A stretch of 64,000 nucleotides of DNA from an uncultured Oscillospiraceae bacterium (GCA_900547455.1 URGV01000007.1:9560-73559), one strand, 5' to 3'; shown: positions 7,890 to 17,020, numbered from the stretch's first letter. A program made the numbers and translations. Notes: a model not told the origin generated them from the sequence alone.

Positions 7890-8825
7890 ATGTTTAAGTA
7901 TATCCTGAAGCGTATTGGCTACATGCTGGTTACGCTGCTGATCATCTCCGCAGTGACCTTTTTCATGATGCATTCCATTCCTGGCGACCCGCTGGGTGCT
8001 ACGGTCAACAAGCTGCCGGAGCAGGCCAGGGAAAACTACTACGCGAAGTACGGTTTGGACAAGCCGGTCACCGAGCAGTATGCAATCTTCTTGAAGAACC
8101 TGGTTACCCAGGGTGATCTGGGTGAGTCTCTGAAATATCCTGGCCAGAGCATCACCCACACTCTGCTCACAAACTCCAAAGTTTCTGCCACCACCGGCGG
8201 CCTGGCGCTGCTGTTTGGTGTCACAATCGGTATTGTGCTGGGAATTGTGGCGGCGCTGAACAAGAATAAGTGGCCGGATTACCTGGTTATGTTTATCGCG
8301 ATTCTGGGTATCACTGTTCCGGTCTTTGTTTTGGCGGCGCTGCTGCAGTACTTCTTCACTGTAAAGTGGATGATTCTGCCGACCACCGGATGGGGTAAAC
8401 CGGAGCACATCATTCTGCCGGTTATCGCAATGGCCTTTGGACCAATCGCGACCTATGCCCGTTACCTCAAGTCCAATATGCTGGAGGTTATGGGACAGGA
8501 CTACATCCTGACTGCAGAGGCGAAGGGCGTCAGCGGCTTTAATGTCATCAAAAATCACGTTTTGAAGAATGCGATTCTGCCGTGCATCACCATGCTGGGC
8601 GGCCAGATCTCCGGCATCTTCACTGGTTCGTTCGTAGTAGAGAAGATGTTCGGCATCCCGGGCCTCGGTTTCTACTTTGTATCCTCCATCAACGACCGTG
8701 ACTATACCATGATTATCGGCACCACCATCTTCGCTGCTGCCTTGTTTGTTGTGGCGCAGCTGCTCATTGATATCGCCTACACCCTTCTTGACCCAAGAAT
8801 TCGCGTGGCAAAAGGCGGTAAGTAA
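7890..8825 (+). CDS. Peptide ABC transporter permease (DppB/OppB family)
   Basis: A 311-residue inner-membrane subunit with six predicted helices. The N-terminus (YILKRIGYMLVTLLIISAVTF) is family-typical, and the coupling EAA-loop segment AEAKGVSGFNVIKNHVLKNA contacts the ATPase. It pairs with the DppC-type permease that starts 12 bases after its stop. Together they form the channel for peptides delivered by the lipoprotein. The start has a GGGGGAAAAGC site. Confidence 0.92.
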   Translation: MFKYILKRIGYMLVTLLIISAVTFFMMHSIPGDPLGATVNKLPEQARENYYAKYGLDKPVTEQYAIFLKNLVTQGDLGESLKYPGQSITHTLLTNSKVSATTGGLALLFGVTIGIVLGIVAALNKNKWPDYLVMFIAILGITVPVFVLAALLQYFFTVKWMILPTTGWGKPEHIILPVIAMAFGPIATYARYLKSNMLEVMGQDYILTAEAKGVSGFNVIKNHVLKNAILPCITMLGGQISGIFTGSFVVEKMFGIPGLGFYFVSSINDRDYTMIIGTTIFAAALFVVAQLLIDIAYTLLDPRIRVAKGGK

Positions 8826-8837
8826 GGAGGAGACCAC

Positions 8838-9794
8838 ATGTCAGAACAGAATAAGAATGTATCTGCGGTGGAATGGGAAGACATTCCGGCAGAAAAATTT
8901 GAAATTATCGGCACAGATGACTTCTCCGGCGACATCATCGCCCGCCCCAAGGTAAGCTACTGGGCGGACGCGTGGAGAAGATTTAGGGAAAATAAGATTG
9001 CGCTGGTCGCATTGATCATTTTGGTCATCATGGTCATCATGGTCATCATCGGCCCTGGCATCTCCGGCTACAACTTTGAGCAGATGAACACCGATGAAAT
9101 CAATCAGCTGCCAAGTGCTGAGCACTGGTTCGGCACCGACGACTTGGGCCGCGACCTGTTTGCCCGTGTTTTCCAGGGTGGCCGCGTATCGCTGACCATC
9201 GGTATTGTCGGCGCGGTTGTTGCCAGCGTTGTGGGCAGTATCTATGGCGGTATTGCCTCCTATTTTGGCGGCATCGTGGACGATATCATGATGCGTATCG
9301 TTGAGGTCCTGCTGAGCATCCCTTACCTGCTCACCGTTATCCTGATCTCGGTTGTCACCGATTCCAAGAGCATCGGCACTATGATGCTGGCGCTGGTCCT
9401 GACCGGATGGTGCGGCATCGCGCGTCTGGTCCGCGGCCAGATGCTGCAGTTAAAATCCCAGGAGTACATCCTGGCGGCAAACGCGCTGGGCGTTTCCCCA
9501 ATTAAGACCATCATGCGTCACATGATCCCGAACACTCTGGGCATGATCATCGTTGCCATCACCTTCGATATCCCGGGCTACATCTTCTCCGAGGCGTTCC
9601 TGAGCTACGTCGGTCTGGGTGTTCAGCCGCCGGATACCAGCTGGGGCGCTCTGGCTTCTGCCGCGCAGCAGAACTTTATGTTCTATCCATATCAGCTGTT
9701 CTTCCCATCGCTGATGATCGCACTGACCATGCTGGGCTTCACCCTGCTGGGCGACGGCCTGCGTGACGCGCTTGACCCGAAACTGAGAAAGTAG
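8838..9794 (+). CDS. Peptide ABC transporter permease (DppC/OppC family)
   Basis: A 318-residue second channel subunit with a cytoplasmic N-terminal extension of about 50 residues, as usual in the OppC type, then six helices. The EAA-loop region is ANALGVSPIKTIMRHMIPN, and GTDDLGRDLFARVFQGGRVS is the family signature before it. AAGGAGG lies close to the start, and the gene is in the middle of the five-gene operon. Confidence 0.92.
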   Translation: MSEQNKNVSAVEWEDIPAEKFEIIGTDDFSGDIIARPKVSYWADAWRRFRENKIALVALIILVIMVIMVIIGPGISGYNFEQMNTDEINQLPSAEHWFGTDDLGRDLFARVFQGGRVSLTIGIVGAVVASVVGSIYGGIASYFGGIVDDIMMRIVEVLLSIPYLLTVILISVVTDSKSIGTMMLALVLTGWCGIARLVRGQMLQLKSQEYILAANALGVSPIKTIMRHMIPNTLGMIIVAITFDIPGYIFSEAFLSYVGLGVQPPDTSWGALASAAQQNFMFYPYQLFFPSLMIALTMLGFTLLGDGLRDALDPKLRK

Positions 9795-9807
9795 GAGGGA
9801 TACATCA

Positions 9808-10830
9808 ATGGCAAATGATAAAATTTTGGAAGTAGAAAACCTAAGCGTATCCTTTAATACCTATGCCGGCGAGGTCAAGGCGGTGCGCGGTGTCAGTTTT
9901 AACCTGGCTCCCGGTGAGACTCTGGCATTTGTAGGTGAATCCGGCTGCGGCAAAAGCGTTACCGCAAAATCGCTGCTGCGTCTGCTGAAACCTCCGTTCG
10001 CGGTAATTAAGGAAGGCTCCAAAATCACCTGCGACGGCAAGGACGTGCTGGCGCTGAACAAAAAAGAGCTGTGCTCATTCCGCGGCGACGAGATCAGCAT
10101 GATCTTCCAGGATCCAATGACCTCGCTGAACCCGACCATGACCGTCGGCAAGCAGATCATGGAGAGCCTGCGCATCCATCGCCACATGAATAAGAAGGAA
10201 GCGCGCGAGGAAGCCATCAAGATGCTCAAGATGGTAAATATTCCAAGCCCTGAAAAGAGAATCGACAGCTACCCGCATGAGATGTCCGGCGGTATGCGTC
10301 AGCGTGTTATGATCGCGATGGCGCTGGCCTGCAACCCGAAGGTTCTGATTGCCGACGAGCCGACCACTGCGCTGGACGTTACCATTCAGGCGCAGATCAT
10401 GGACCTGATGCGCGAGCTGAAAGAAAAGATGAACACCGCAATCATTCTGGTTACCCATGACCTGGGCGTCGTCGCAAACTTTGCCGACAAAATTCAGGTT
10501 ATGTACGCCGGTCAGATTGTTGAGCGCGGAACCGCGAGAGAAATTTTCTATGACTCCAAGCATCCGTACACCTGGGCGCTGCTGAGCTCGGTTCCAAAGC
10601 TGGCCAAGGAAGCCAAGCAGGAACTGTATGCGCTTAAAGGCACCCCACCGGATCTGATTCTGCCGCTCAACTGCTGCCCATTCTCGTCCAGATGCGAATA
10701 CTGCATGCCAATCTGCAAGGAGCGCAATCCGTTCGAGACCACCATCACCGATACCCACAAGGTTTCCTGCTGGCTGCAGCATCCAAAAGCGCCAAAGGTA
10801 AAATCCTTCTATGACAGGGAGGCGAAGTAA
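9808..10830 (+). CDS. Peptide ABC transporter ATP-binding protein (DppD/OppD family)
   Basis: A 340-residue ATPase with Walker A GESGCGKS, signature SGGMRQR and Walker B VLIADEP. It has the C-terminal oligopeptide/dipeptide extension with clustered cysteines (CCPFSSRCEYCMPIC); in this family these can bind an Fe-S cluster. It forms a heterodimer with the next protein. Its stop overlaps the following start codon by one base, so the two are translated together. AGGAGG precedes the ATG. Confidence 0.93.
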   Translation: MANDKILEVENLSVSFNTYAGEVKAVRGVSFNLAPGETLAFVGESGCGKSVTAKSLLRLLKPPFAVIKEGSKITCDGKDVLALNKKELCSFRGDEISMIFQDPMTSLNPTMTVGKQIMESLRIHRHMNKKEAREEAIKMLKMVNIPSPEKRIDSYPHEMSGGMRQRVMIAMALACNPKVLIADEPTTALDVTIQAQIMDLMRELKEKMNTAIILVTHDLGVVANFADKIQVMYAGQIVERGTAREIFYDSKHPYTWALLSSVPKLAKEAKQELYALKGTPPDLILPLNCCPFSSRCEYCMPICKERNPFETTITDTHKVSCWLQHPKAPKVKSFYDREAK

Positions 10831-11825
10831 TGGATCAGGTAATTGAAAAACTGCAAAACGCTGACACCATCATGGAGGTCACCGACCTGTGCAAATTCTT
10901 TAAGGCAGGCAAAAAGCAGGTGCTCAAAGCGGTCGATCACGTCACCGTATCGATCAAACGCGGCGAGACCCTGGGCCTGGTAGGCGAGTCCGGCTGCGGC
11001 AAGACCACCTGCGGCCGAACCATGATGAAGCTGTATGAGCCAACCTCCGGCAAGGTCGTATTCGACGGCAAGGACATCTCCACCCTCAAGGGCAAGGATC
11101 TGCTGGAGTTCCGCAAGAACGTCCAGATCATCTTCCAGGACCCATACGCTTCCCTGGATCCCCGCATGACTATCGGCGAAATCATTTCCGAGGGAATGGA
11201 CGTTCATTTCCATCTGACCGAAAAGGAAAAGAGCGACCGCGTCGCCGACCTGCTGGGCAAGGTCGGTCTGAATCAGGAGTTTGCCAACCGTTTCGCGCAT
11301 GAGCTGTCCGGCGGTCAGCGTCAGCGTGTCGGCATCGCCCGCGCACTGGCGGTAGAGCCGAAGTTCATCGTCTGCGACGAGCCGATCTCCGCGCTGGACG
11401 TTTCCATTCAGGCGCAGGTTGTCAACCTTCTGATCAAACTCCAGAAGGAATTTGGCCTGACCTACCTCTTTATCTCCCACGACCTTTCGATGGTAAAACA
11501 TATCTCCGACCGCGTCGGCGTCATGTACCTGGGCTCGATGGTGGAGCTGGCCAGCAACTATGACCTGTACGACAAACCGATGCACCCGTACACCCAGGCT
11601 TTGATCTCCGCGATCCCAATGGCGGACCCGGATGCTGAAAAGGCCCGCGAGCGCATCAAACTGGAAGGCGAAGTGCCCAGCCCGATCAATCCACCTCCGG
11701 GCTGCAAATTCCGTGGAAGATGCCGTTATGCAATGGACATCTGTGCCAAGGAGGCGCCGCAGCTTTTGGAGATCGAGCCAAATCACTTTGTCGCCTGCCA
11801 CCTCTGCCACGGCAAAAAACAGTAA
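10830..11825 (+). CDS. Peptide ABC transporter ATP-binding protein (DppF/OppF family)
   Basis: A 331-residue ATPase, partner of the preceding one. Walker A is GESGCGKTT, the signature is LSGGQRQRVGIARAL, and Walker B is FIVCDEPISALD. The C-terminal extension again carries cysteines (PPGCKFRGRCRYAMDIC). It is the last gene of the operon, followed by a strong terminator. Confidence 0.93.
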   Translation: MDQVIEKLQNADTIMEVTDLCKFFKAGKKQVLKAVDHVTVSIKRGETLGLVGESGCGKTTCGRTMMKLYEPTSGKVVFDGKDISTLKGKDLLEFRKNVQIIFQDPYASLDPRMTIGEIISEGMDVHFHLTEKEKSDRVADLLGKVGLNQEFANRFAHELSGGQRQRVGIARALAVEPKFIVCDEPISALDVSIQAQVVNLLIKLQKEFGLTYLFISHDLSMVKHISDRVGVMYLGSMVELASNYDLYDKPMHPYTQALISAIPMADPDAEKARERIKLEGEVPSPINPPPGCKFRGRCRYAMDICAKEAPQLLEIEPNHFVACHLCHGKKQ

Positions 11826-11865
11826 ATAAAAACCGTATTTTCATTGATAATTTCATGCTTTCGGG

Positions 11866-11898
11866 GCGGCTGCGGGGATTTCCCCGCAGCCGCTTTTT
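11866..11898 (+). terminator. Strong intrinsic terminator of the peptide transporter operon
   Basis: Perfect 13-bp GC-rich arms (11866-11878 and 11881-11893) followed by five T. Confidence 0.9.
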
Positions 11899-11927
11899 CC
11901 AATAGAAAGAGATGGAGGGATTTTGTT

Positions 11928-13304
11928 TTGAATCAGCAATTGATCGAGAAGATTCTGGATTATGCCGTCTGCCACGGCGCGGATTTTGCGGAGGTCTTTT
12001 ATGAGGACGTGCGCAGAAGCAACCTGACTGTGCTGGACCAGAAGGTGCTGGATTCCTCGGCGGGCGCCGAGAAGGGCGTGGGCATCCGCCTGTTCCGCGG
12101 GACGGAAAGCGCATACCTCTACACCGCGGACCTGAGCGAGGAAAATCTGCTCACCATGCTGCGGGCTGCCTGCCAGTATCGGGATGGCAGCTTTGACCGC
12201 AGGGCATTGGAAGAACTGCAGCAGGTCGCGCTCAACCCCATTGCGCGTTATCCGCAGCAGGTGGGACTGAAGGACAAGATGGCGCTGCTCTCCCGCGTGG
12301 TCAAAACCGGCCACGAGGCGGACGAGCTGGTCAGCCAGGTGCGGGCCAAGTATCTCGACATGGACCAGAAGGTGCGCATCGCAAACTCGGAGGGACGCTT
12401 TGTAGATGACCGCCGCGTCAAGACCAGACTGCATATCACCGTTTTCTGCGAGGAGGGCGGGGACCGTCAGTCCAGCTACACCGGTCCCGGCGCGATGAAG
12501 GGCTTTGAGTTCTACGATGAGATCGACGTTGACGCGGCAGTCCGCCAGGCAGCCCAGAACGCCAAGGCGATGCTGCACGCCAAAGCCTGCCCGACAGGAA
12601 GAATGCCGGTCATCATCACCAACGGCTTCGGCGGCCTGTTCTTCCATGAAGCCTGCGGCCATTCGCTGGAGGCTTCCAGCACCGCGCGCGGCAACTCGGA
12701 ATTTTCCGGCAAAATCGGCCAGAAGGTCGCCTCCGAAAAGGTGACCCTGATCGACGACGGCAGCATGCCGGGTCAGTGGGGCTCGCTGAAGGTGGACGAC
12801 GAGGGCGTGCCGACCCGCAAGAATGTGCTCATCGAAAACGGCGTGCTCAAGAGCTACATGGTGGACAAGCTGCACGCCAGAATGTTGGGCTGTGAGCCGA
12901 CCGGTTCCTCCCGCCGCCAGAGCTTCCGCTTTGAGCCAACCTCCCGCATGACCAACACCTACATCGCTCCTGGCACCGACAGCCCGGAGCAGATGATCGC
13001 CTCCACCGAGCGCGGCATCTTTGTCAAGGCCATCAATGCGGGCTCGGTCAATCCGGCAACCGGCGAGTTCAACTTCAATACCGGCGAAACCTTCCTGATC
13101 GAGAACGGCAAGATCACCACCCCGGTCAGAAGCGCGACCCTCATCGGTACCGGTGGGGATATTCTGCAGAAGGTCGACATGGTCGGCAACGACTACGCGC
13201 TGGGCCAGGGCTTCTGCTTTGCAGCCAGCGGCGCGCTCTATATCGGGGCGGGCCAGCCGACAGTGAGAGTCACCGAAATGACGGTAGGAGGGGATCAGGA
13301 ATGA
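11928..13304 (+). CDS. tldD: Metalloprotease TldD
   Basis: A 458-residue TldD/PmbA family protease. The zinc motif HEACGH (His240, Glu241, His244) is intact. TldD works with TldE as a heterodimer that threads and cleaves unfolded peptides; known substrates are ribosomally made peptides such as microcin B17 and small leader peptides. I take the TTG at 11928 as start because GGAGGG lies eight bases upstream; the frame continues upstream into the terminator, where no site exists. Its stop overlaps the tldE start (ATGA). Placement between peptide uptake and an aminopeptidase suggests general peptide processing. Confidence 0.9.
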   Translation: MNQQLIEKILDYAVCHGADFAEVFYEDVRRSNLTVLDQKVLDSSAGAEKGVGIRLFRGTESAYLYTADLSEENLLTMLRAACQYRDGSFDRRALEELQQVALNPIARYPQQVGLKDKMALLSRVVKTGHEADELVSQVRAKYLDMDQKVRIANSEGRFVDDRRVKTRLHITVFCEEGGDRQSSYTGPGAMKGFEFYDEIDVDAAVRQAAQNAKAMLHAKACPTGRMPVIITNGFGGLFFHEACGHSLEASSTARGNSEFSGKIGQKVASEKVTLIDDGSMPGQWGSLKVDDEGVPTRKNVLIENGVLKSYMVDKLHARMLGCEPTGSSRRQSFRFEPTSRMTNTYIAPGTDSPEQMIASTERGIFVKAINAGSVNPATGEFNFNTGETFLIENGKITTPVRSATLIGTGGDILQKVDMVGNDYALGQGFCFAASGALYIGAGQPTVRVTEMTVGGDQE

Positions 13305-14644
13305 TGACTTCGGAAAAAACAGTCCTCTGCGAACTGGCGCAGAGATTAAAACAGGAAGGCTTTGCAGACGTCCGTTTTTACATCGAGCGGACCGAGCGCG
13401 TCGGTGTCGGTGTGCTGGACGGCAAGCGCGACAGCGCGACCCGCGCCAAGGAGAGCGCCTACTTTGTCGAGGCGGGCAAGGACGGCAAGCGCTGCTGCAC
13501 CTTCTTCAACACCCTGGACGGGATGGACGATGTGGTCGAGCAGATGCAGATTTCCGCCTCTGCCTCTCAGGAGGACTACCAGCCGCTGCCGGCCTTTGAG
13601 CAGGAGGTAAGCTACCACACCGACTTTGCCCCTACCGATGAGCTGGAAGCGATTAAGGTACTGGCCGAGGCGGAGAGCAAGGCCAGGGAGGAAAAGCGCA
13701 TCGCTGCCATCAGCAACTGCCGCTATAACCACTCCTGGAAAGAGGTCGTGCTGATGGACGAGAACGGCGCCTGCATGACCGACAGCACCCAGGTGGCTTC
13801 GGTCTCAATCGGCGTTGTCTCCCGCGAGGACGGCGACACCGAGATTGCCCACGGCGGACGCAGCGCGGCAAGTCTTGCGCAGATCGACGTCAACGCCCTG
13901 GCCAAAGAGGTGGCCCAACTGGGCGCGCAGCGCCTGCACGCAAAGCCGCTGGAGTCGGGACGATATGCCGTCATTCTGCAGAACAGTGCCGCGGCGGAGC
14001 TGCTGGAAGCTTATCTGCCCATCTTCTACGCCTCCGAGATGCAGAACAAGATGAGCAAGCTGGCGGGCAAACAGGGCGAACAGATTGCCTGCGCCGACCT
14101 TGAGCTGATCGAGGACCCGGAACTGCCGACCGGCCGCGTCCATCGCCACTTCGACGACGAGGGCTGCCCGGTCAGCAAGAAGTACCTGATCCATGGCGGC
14201 AAGCTCGAATCGGTGCTCTATAACCGCAGGAGCGCCGCGAAGGAAGAAAAGTCCGGCAGCGGCAACGGTTTCAAGGCGAACATCCAGTCGTCGGTCGGCA
14301 CCGGCGTCACCAATGTCGCCCTGCAGAGTGCGTCCGGCAGCTATCTGAGCATGGAGCAGCTCTGCGAAAAGATGGGCAGCGGCATCATCGTCACCGACTT
14401 GGAGGGCGTGTTCGCCGGCGTCAACACCATCAACGGCAGCTTCTCCCTGCTGAGCAAGGGCATGCTGGTCGAGAACGGCAAGCCGGTCAAGCCGTTCTGC
14501 GAGGTGACCATCGCGGGCAACATCTACACGATGCTCGAGGAAATCGAGACCCTCGGCGATGACCCGGCCCCGACCGCAGCGGGCAGCCAGTTTGTGCAGA
14601 CCCCTTCGATTTTGCTCAAAGGTTTGACCGTATCGGGATTGTAA
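13301..14644 (+). CDS. tldE: TldE/PmbA-type partner of TldD
   Basis: A 447-residue TldD/PmbA family protein without the HExxxH metal site, as expected of the non-catalytic TldE subunit that closes the active-site chamber. The ATG at 13301 overlaps the tldD stop by four bases (a second ATG follows at once), with GTAGGAGGGG upstream. The family C-terminal domain with the glycine-rich NGFKANIQSSVGTG segment is present. The stop codon region doubles as the -35 element of the next gene's promoter. Confidence 0.88.
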   Translation: MMTSEKTVLCELAQRLKQEGFADVRFYIERTERVGVGVLDGKRDSATRAKESAYFVEAGKDGKRCCTFFNTLDGMDDVVEQMQISASASQEDYQPLPAFEQEVSYHTDFAPTDELEAIKVLAEAESKAREEKRIAAISNCRYNHSWKEVVLMDENGACMTDSTQVASVSIGVVSREDGDTEIAHGGRSAASLAQIDVNALAKEVAQLGAQRLHAKPLESGRYAVILQNSAAAELLEAYLPIFYASEMQNKMSKLAGKQGEQIACADLELIEDPELPTGRVHRHFDDEGCPVSKKYLIHGGKLESVLYNRRSAAKEEKSGSGNGFKANIQSSVGTGVTNVALQSASGSYLSMEQLCEKMGSGIIVTDLEGVFAGVNTINGSFSLLSKGMLVENGKPVKPFCEVTIAGNIYTMLEEIETLGDDPAPTAAGSQFVQTPSILLKGLTVSGL

Positions 14645-14667
14645 GCCGCGTCAATTTGTGTTATACT
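14639..14667 (+). promoter_or_regulatory. Promoter of the M28 peptidase, starting inside the tldE stop
   Basis: -35 TTGTAA (14639-14644, including the tldE stop), 17-base spacer, -10 TATACT (14662-14667). A weak hairpin with arms 14725-14730 and 14743-14748 followed by ATTTTT lies in the roughly 140-base leader and could attenuate. Confidence 0.7.
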
Positions 14668-14810
14668 GGGGATGCAGGGAAAAATCGCACAGAAACAGAA
14701 AAATAGAGCTGCTATTTTTGTGCAAGCTCCCGATAAAAAGGCGGAGCTATTTTTCCATCGATTTTGCATAACCTTTTACACAATAAAAAAAGAAAGAGGA
14801 GTGTGGCCAC

Positions 14811-16088
14811 ATGGACATTTTAAAGAACACCGAAGCGATGGGCAAACGCATCTTTGCGGATCTGGAGAAGATCAATTTCATCCGCACCAGCACTTCCGCC
14901 GAGGAGACCAAGGCCGCCAACATCATCAAGGATGAGCTGGCCAAGGAGGGGATGGAGGCGACCATCGAGGAGTTTGACGTCGAGACCGCCGACATCCACA
15001 AGGTGTCGCTCAAGGCGCTGGGCAAGGAGTGGGAGATTCAGGGCTACCGCCGCTCCGGCTCCACCCCGGAGGAGGGCCTGACCGCCCCGTTTGCCTATGT
15101 GCAGCAGGGCAGCGACGTCGACCTGTACGACAAAAAGGGCAAGATCGTGCTGGTCAACAACGGCAAGATGAACGAGGAAGTGTATGAGCGGATGGTTCGC
15201 TACGGCGTCGCCGCCTTCCTGACCTGGAACGGCAATGTTTCGGACGTCCGTGAAGAGACCGACCTGCCGGAGCGCGAGCTGCGCTACTGGGCGCTGCGCT
15301 ACGGCAAGATCCCGGGCGGTGTGCTGCGCGCCATCGACGCGATGGAGCTGGTCAAGGGTGAGCCGGAGGAGGTCACCTTCACCCTGATTCAGGACGATGT
15401 TACCCGTCCGTCCAGAAACGTCATCCTGCACATCCCGGGCACCGACGGTGGCAGCGAGAACATCACCTTTGGCGCGCACTTTGACAGCGTGCAGTTCAGC
15501 CACGGCGTCTATGACAACGGCGCAGGCTCGGTTATCTTGATGGAGCTGGCCCGCCACTACAAACAGAACCCGCCAAAGCGCAACCTGATCTTCTGCTGGT
15601 ACGGCTCCGAGGAGTGCGGCCTGCTGGGCTCCAAGGCGTATGTCGCCGCCCACAAGGATGAGCTCAAGGACGTTCAGCTGATGATCAACGTCGATGTTGC
15701 CGGCCCGGTTCTGGGCGCTGACTGGGCGGCCATCACCGCGGACGAGTCGCTCTGCCGCTTTGTTGAGTACCTGTCCAAGGAGCTCGGCTTCTCCACCGAT
15801 GTCACCCAGGACGTCTACTCCAGCGATTCGGTACCGTTTGTCAACGAGGGCGTTCCGGCCATCAACTTCTGCCGCTTTGGCAGAAACGGCGGCGCGATGA
15901 TCCACTGCCGCCACGACGTGATTGACTACCTCGATTACAAAAACTTCGGCAAGACCGCAGCCTTCGTTCAGGAGTTTGCGGACCACATGGTCAACGCGGT
16001 GGTCTTCCCGGTACCGCGCAAGATCCCGCAGAACATGGTCGAGGCGGTCGACAAGTACCTGCGCAAGAAGAGAGTGGACGAGGAATAA
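14811..16088 (+). CDS. M28 family zinc peptidase (aminopeptidase-like), cytoplasmic
   Basis: A 425-residue co-catalytic zinc peptidase. The ligand set is readable: His and Asp in GAHFDSV, Asp in YDNGAGS, the Glu pair in SEECGLLGS, Asp in INVDVAG, and a late His in MIHCRHD. There is no signal peptide, so it should act on imported peptides in the cytoplasm. The N-terminal half holds an inserted PA-like segment. AAAGAGGAG precedes the ATG at 14811. It has its own promoter but sits behind the transporter and TldDE, fitting a peptide-catabolism block. Substrate preference is unknown. Confidence 0.85.
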   Translation: MDILKNTEAMGKRIFADLEKINFIRTSTSAEETKAANIIKDELAKEGMEATIEEFDVETADIHKVSLKALGKEWEIQGYRRSGSTPEEGLTAPFAYVQQGSDVDLYDKKGKIVLVNNGKMNEEVYERMVRYGVAAFLTWNGNVSDVREETDLPERELRYWALRYGKIPGGVLRAIDAMELVKGEPEEVTFTLIQDDVTRPSRNVILHIPGTDGGSENITFGAHFDSVQFSHGVYDNGAGSVILMELARHYKQNPPKRNLIFCWYGSEECGLLGSKAYVAAHKDELKDVQLMINVDVAGPVLGADWAAITADESLCRFVEYLSKELGFSTDVTQDVYSSDSVPFVNEGVPAINFCRFGRNGGAMIHCRHDVIDYLDYKNFGKTAAFVQEFADHMVNAVVFPVPRKIPQNMVEAVDKYLRKKRVDEE

Positions 16089-16143
16089 AAGCGAGTTCTC
16101 TTCCTTATTAATATAGGAGTTTGACGAGGAACAAATACGCGCA

Positions 16144-16176
16144 AAAAAATGGCTCCCGGTGAGGGAGCCATTTTTT
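16144..16176 (+). terminator. Intrinsic terminator of the M28 peptidase gene
   Basis: Perfect 14-bp arms (16144-16157 and 16163-16176), a 5-base loop and six T in the right arm. Confidence 0.95.
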
Positions 16177-16284
16177 GTTGCGGGCAGGTGGTGCGGTAAA
16201 GTTGATGTGGATTTTTGTCGGCGGCCTTTGGTTGGCAAACTGCAGATTTGGAAAGGGGATGATAATACCTTGCTGTCTATATCG

Positions 16285-16510
16285 CCCGGCAACCGTCCAC
16301 CGGAAGGTTGCCGGGGACAGTACGAAACGACAGGTTGCAGGGGGCTTTTCTCTTACAAAAGCCCCCTCTTTTGCAAGCTGAGAATCAGCCTGCAAAATTC
16401 ACCCGCAAAGGCGCCTGACGATAAAGGTTTTCGCCCGCTGCGGCGTGCGACCAAAGACGCTGTCTTTGGAAACTGCCACCTTTTGAAAAAGGTGGACGAA
16501 AACTTTATTA
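16285..16510 (-). repeat. Hairpin-rich dispersed element, copy 1 (partial)
   Basis: Non-coding string of hairpins matching, in the same order, the element at 43380-43694. Stems: 16285-16294 with 16306-16315; 16340-16349 with 16357-16366 (loop CTCTTAC, identical in the other copy); 16369-16381 with 16385-16397; 16451-16458 with 16462-16469; 16476-16484 with 16487-16495. Stem sequences differ between copies but pairing is kept. One mismatch on the plus strand becomes a G-U pair on the minus strand, so the RNA is probably read from the minus strand. The left inverted end seen in copy 2 is missing. The 16177-16284 stretch before it holds nothing I recognise. Confidence 0.6.
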
Positions 16511-16633
16511 GCAGAAACTGGGTGCCGCGAGGTAGAAGTTCAGGCTACCTGCTAAACCGATACGTGAATTGGGTCCAGGCTCAGCCTGGGGTGCGGCATC
16601 ATGCCGCCGTGAATTGGGTCCAGGCTCAGCCTG
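16511..16633 (-). repeat. Stop-loop hairpin repeat, copies at the end of the NusG-II gene
   Basis: Contains the family sequence GCAGAAACT...GCCGCGAGG (from 16511), then CCGATACGTGAATTGG (16557-16572), then hairpins CCAGGC-TCA-GCCTGG (16575-16589), GCGGCA-TCA-TGCCGC (16593-16607) and CAGGC-TCA-GCCTG (16621-16633). A 25-base block occurs twice (16564-16588 and 16609-16633). Read on the minus strand each loop is TGA, and the last one is the actual stop codon of the NusG-II gene. Related units lie at 50905-51199. Confidence 0.7.
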
Positions 16634-16985
16634 TTGTGGACTGGGTGTTGATGGTAACGGCTACCCGGTTGGGCATGCAGACGGCGCTCTGCAGTTCGCT
16701 GTCCAGCCAGCCAAATCCAATGCAGAGGTGGTCGGGGCAGTCGGAGGATAGAAAATGGATGCGGTGATCCTGAATCTCCAGCACCACGTTGACGCCGTAT
16801 TCCGAAAGGTCAATCTGCTGGTCGGGGGCGGTGTTGAGGTTGATTTCCTGAACTGCTTCACCGTCAATTGAGATGAGCGCCCAGGCCTCGGGGCCGCTGA
16901 GCTGGCGCATCACAAAAAAGATGGCCATCAGGATGAGCGCCGCCGCCAAAAGGCCGACTAGAATCTGTTTGTCCCGTTTTCCCAT
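16626..16985 (-). CDS. NusG domain II-containing small membrane-anchored protein
   Basis: A 119-residue protein: short basic start, one N-terminal membrane helix (ILVGLLAAALILMAIFFVM), then an extracytoplasmic NusG domain II fold with the typical DCPDHLC...AVCMPNRVAVTI ending and its cysteines. Such proteins often sit near rnf or Gx-type transporter genes; here none is adjacent, although an Rnf-like operon lies 23 kb away. The start at 16985 (TGGAGA upstream) is chosen over the ATG 33 bases earlier. The stop codon is inside a repeat hairpin. Function unknown. Confidence 0.8.
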   Translation of the reverse strand: MGKRDKQILVGLLAAALILMAIFFVMRQLSGPEAWALISIDGEAVQEINLNTAPDQQIDLSEYGVNVVLEIQDHRIHFLSSDCPDHLCIGFGWLDSELQSAVCMPNRVAVTINTQSTTG

Positions 16986-17020
16986 CGCAAAAATTCTCCA
17001 ATCTGTAAAATGCTGCAACC

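Noticed and set aside
6005..7891. Open frame of over 600 codons antisense to the peptide-binding lipoprotein gene
   Set aside because: It mirrors a highly codon-biased gene, has low-complexity Val/Gly-rich composition, no ribosome site and no family motif. Similar antisense frames over glmE, citF and ygiQ are rejected for the same reason.
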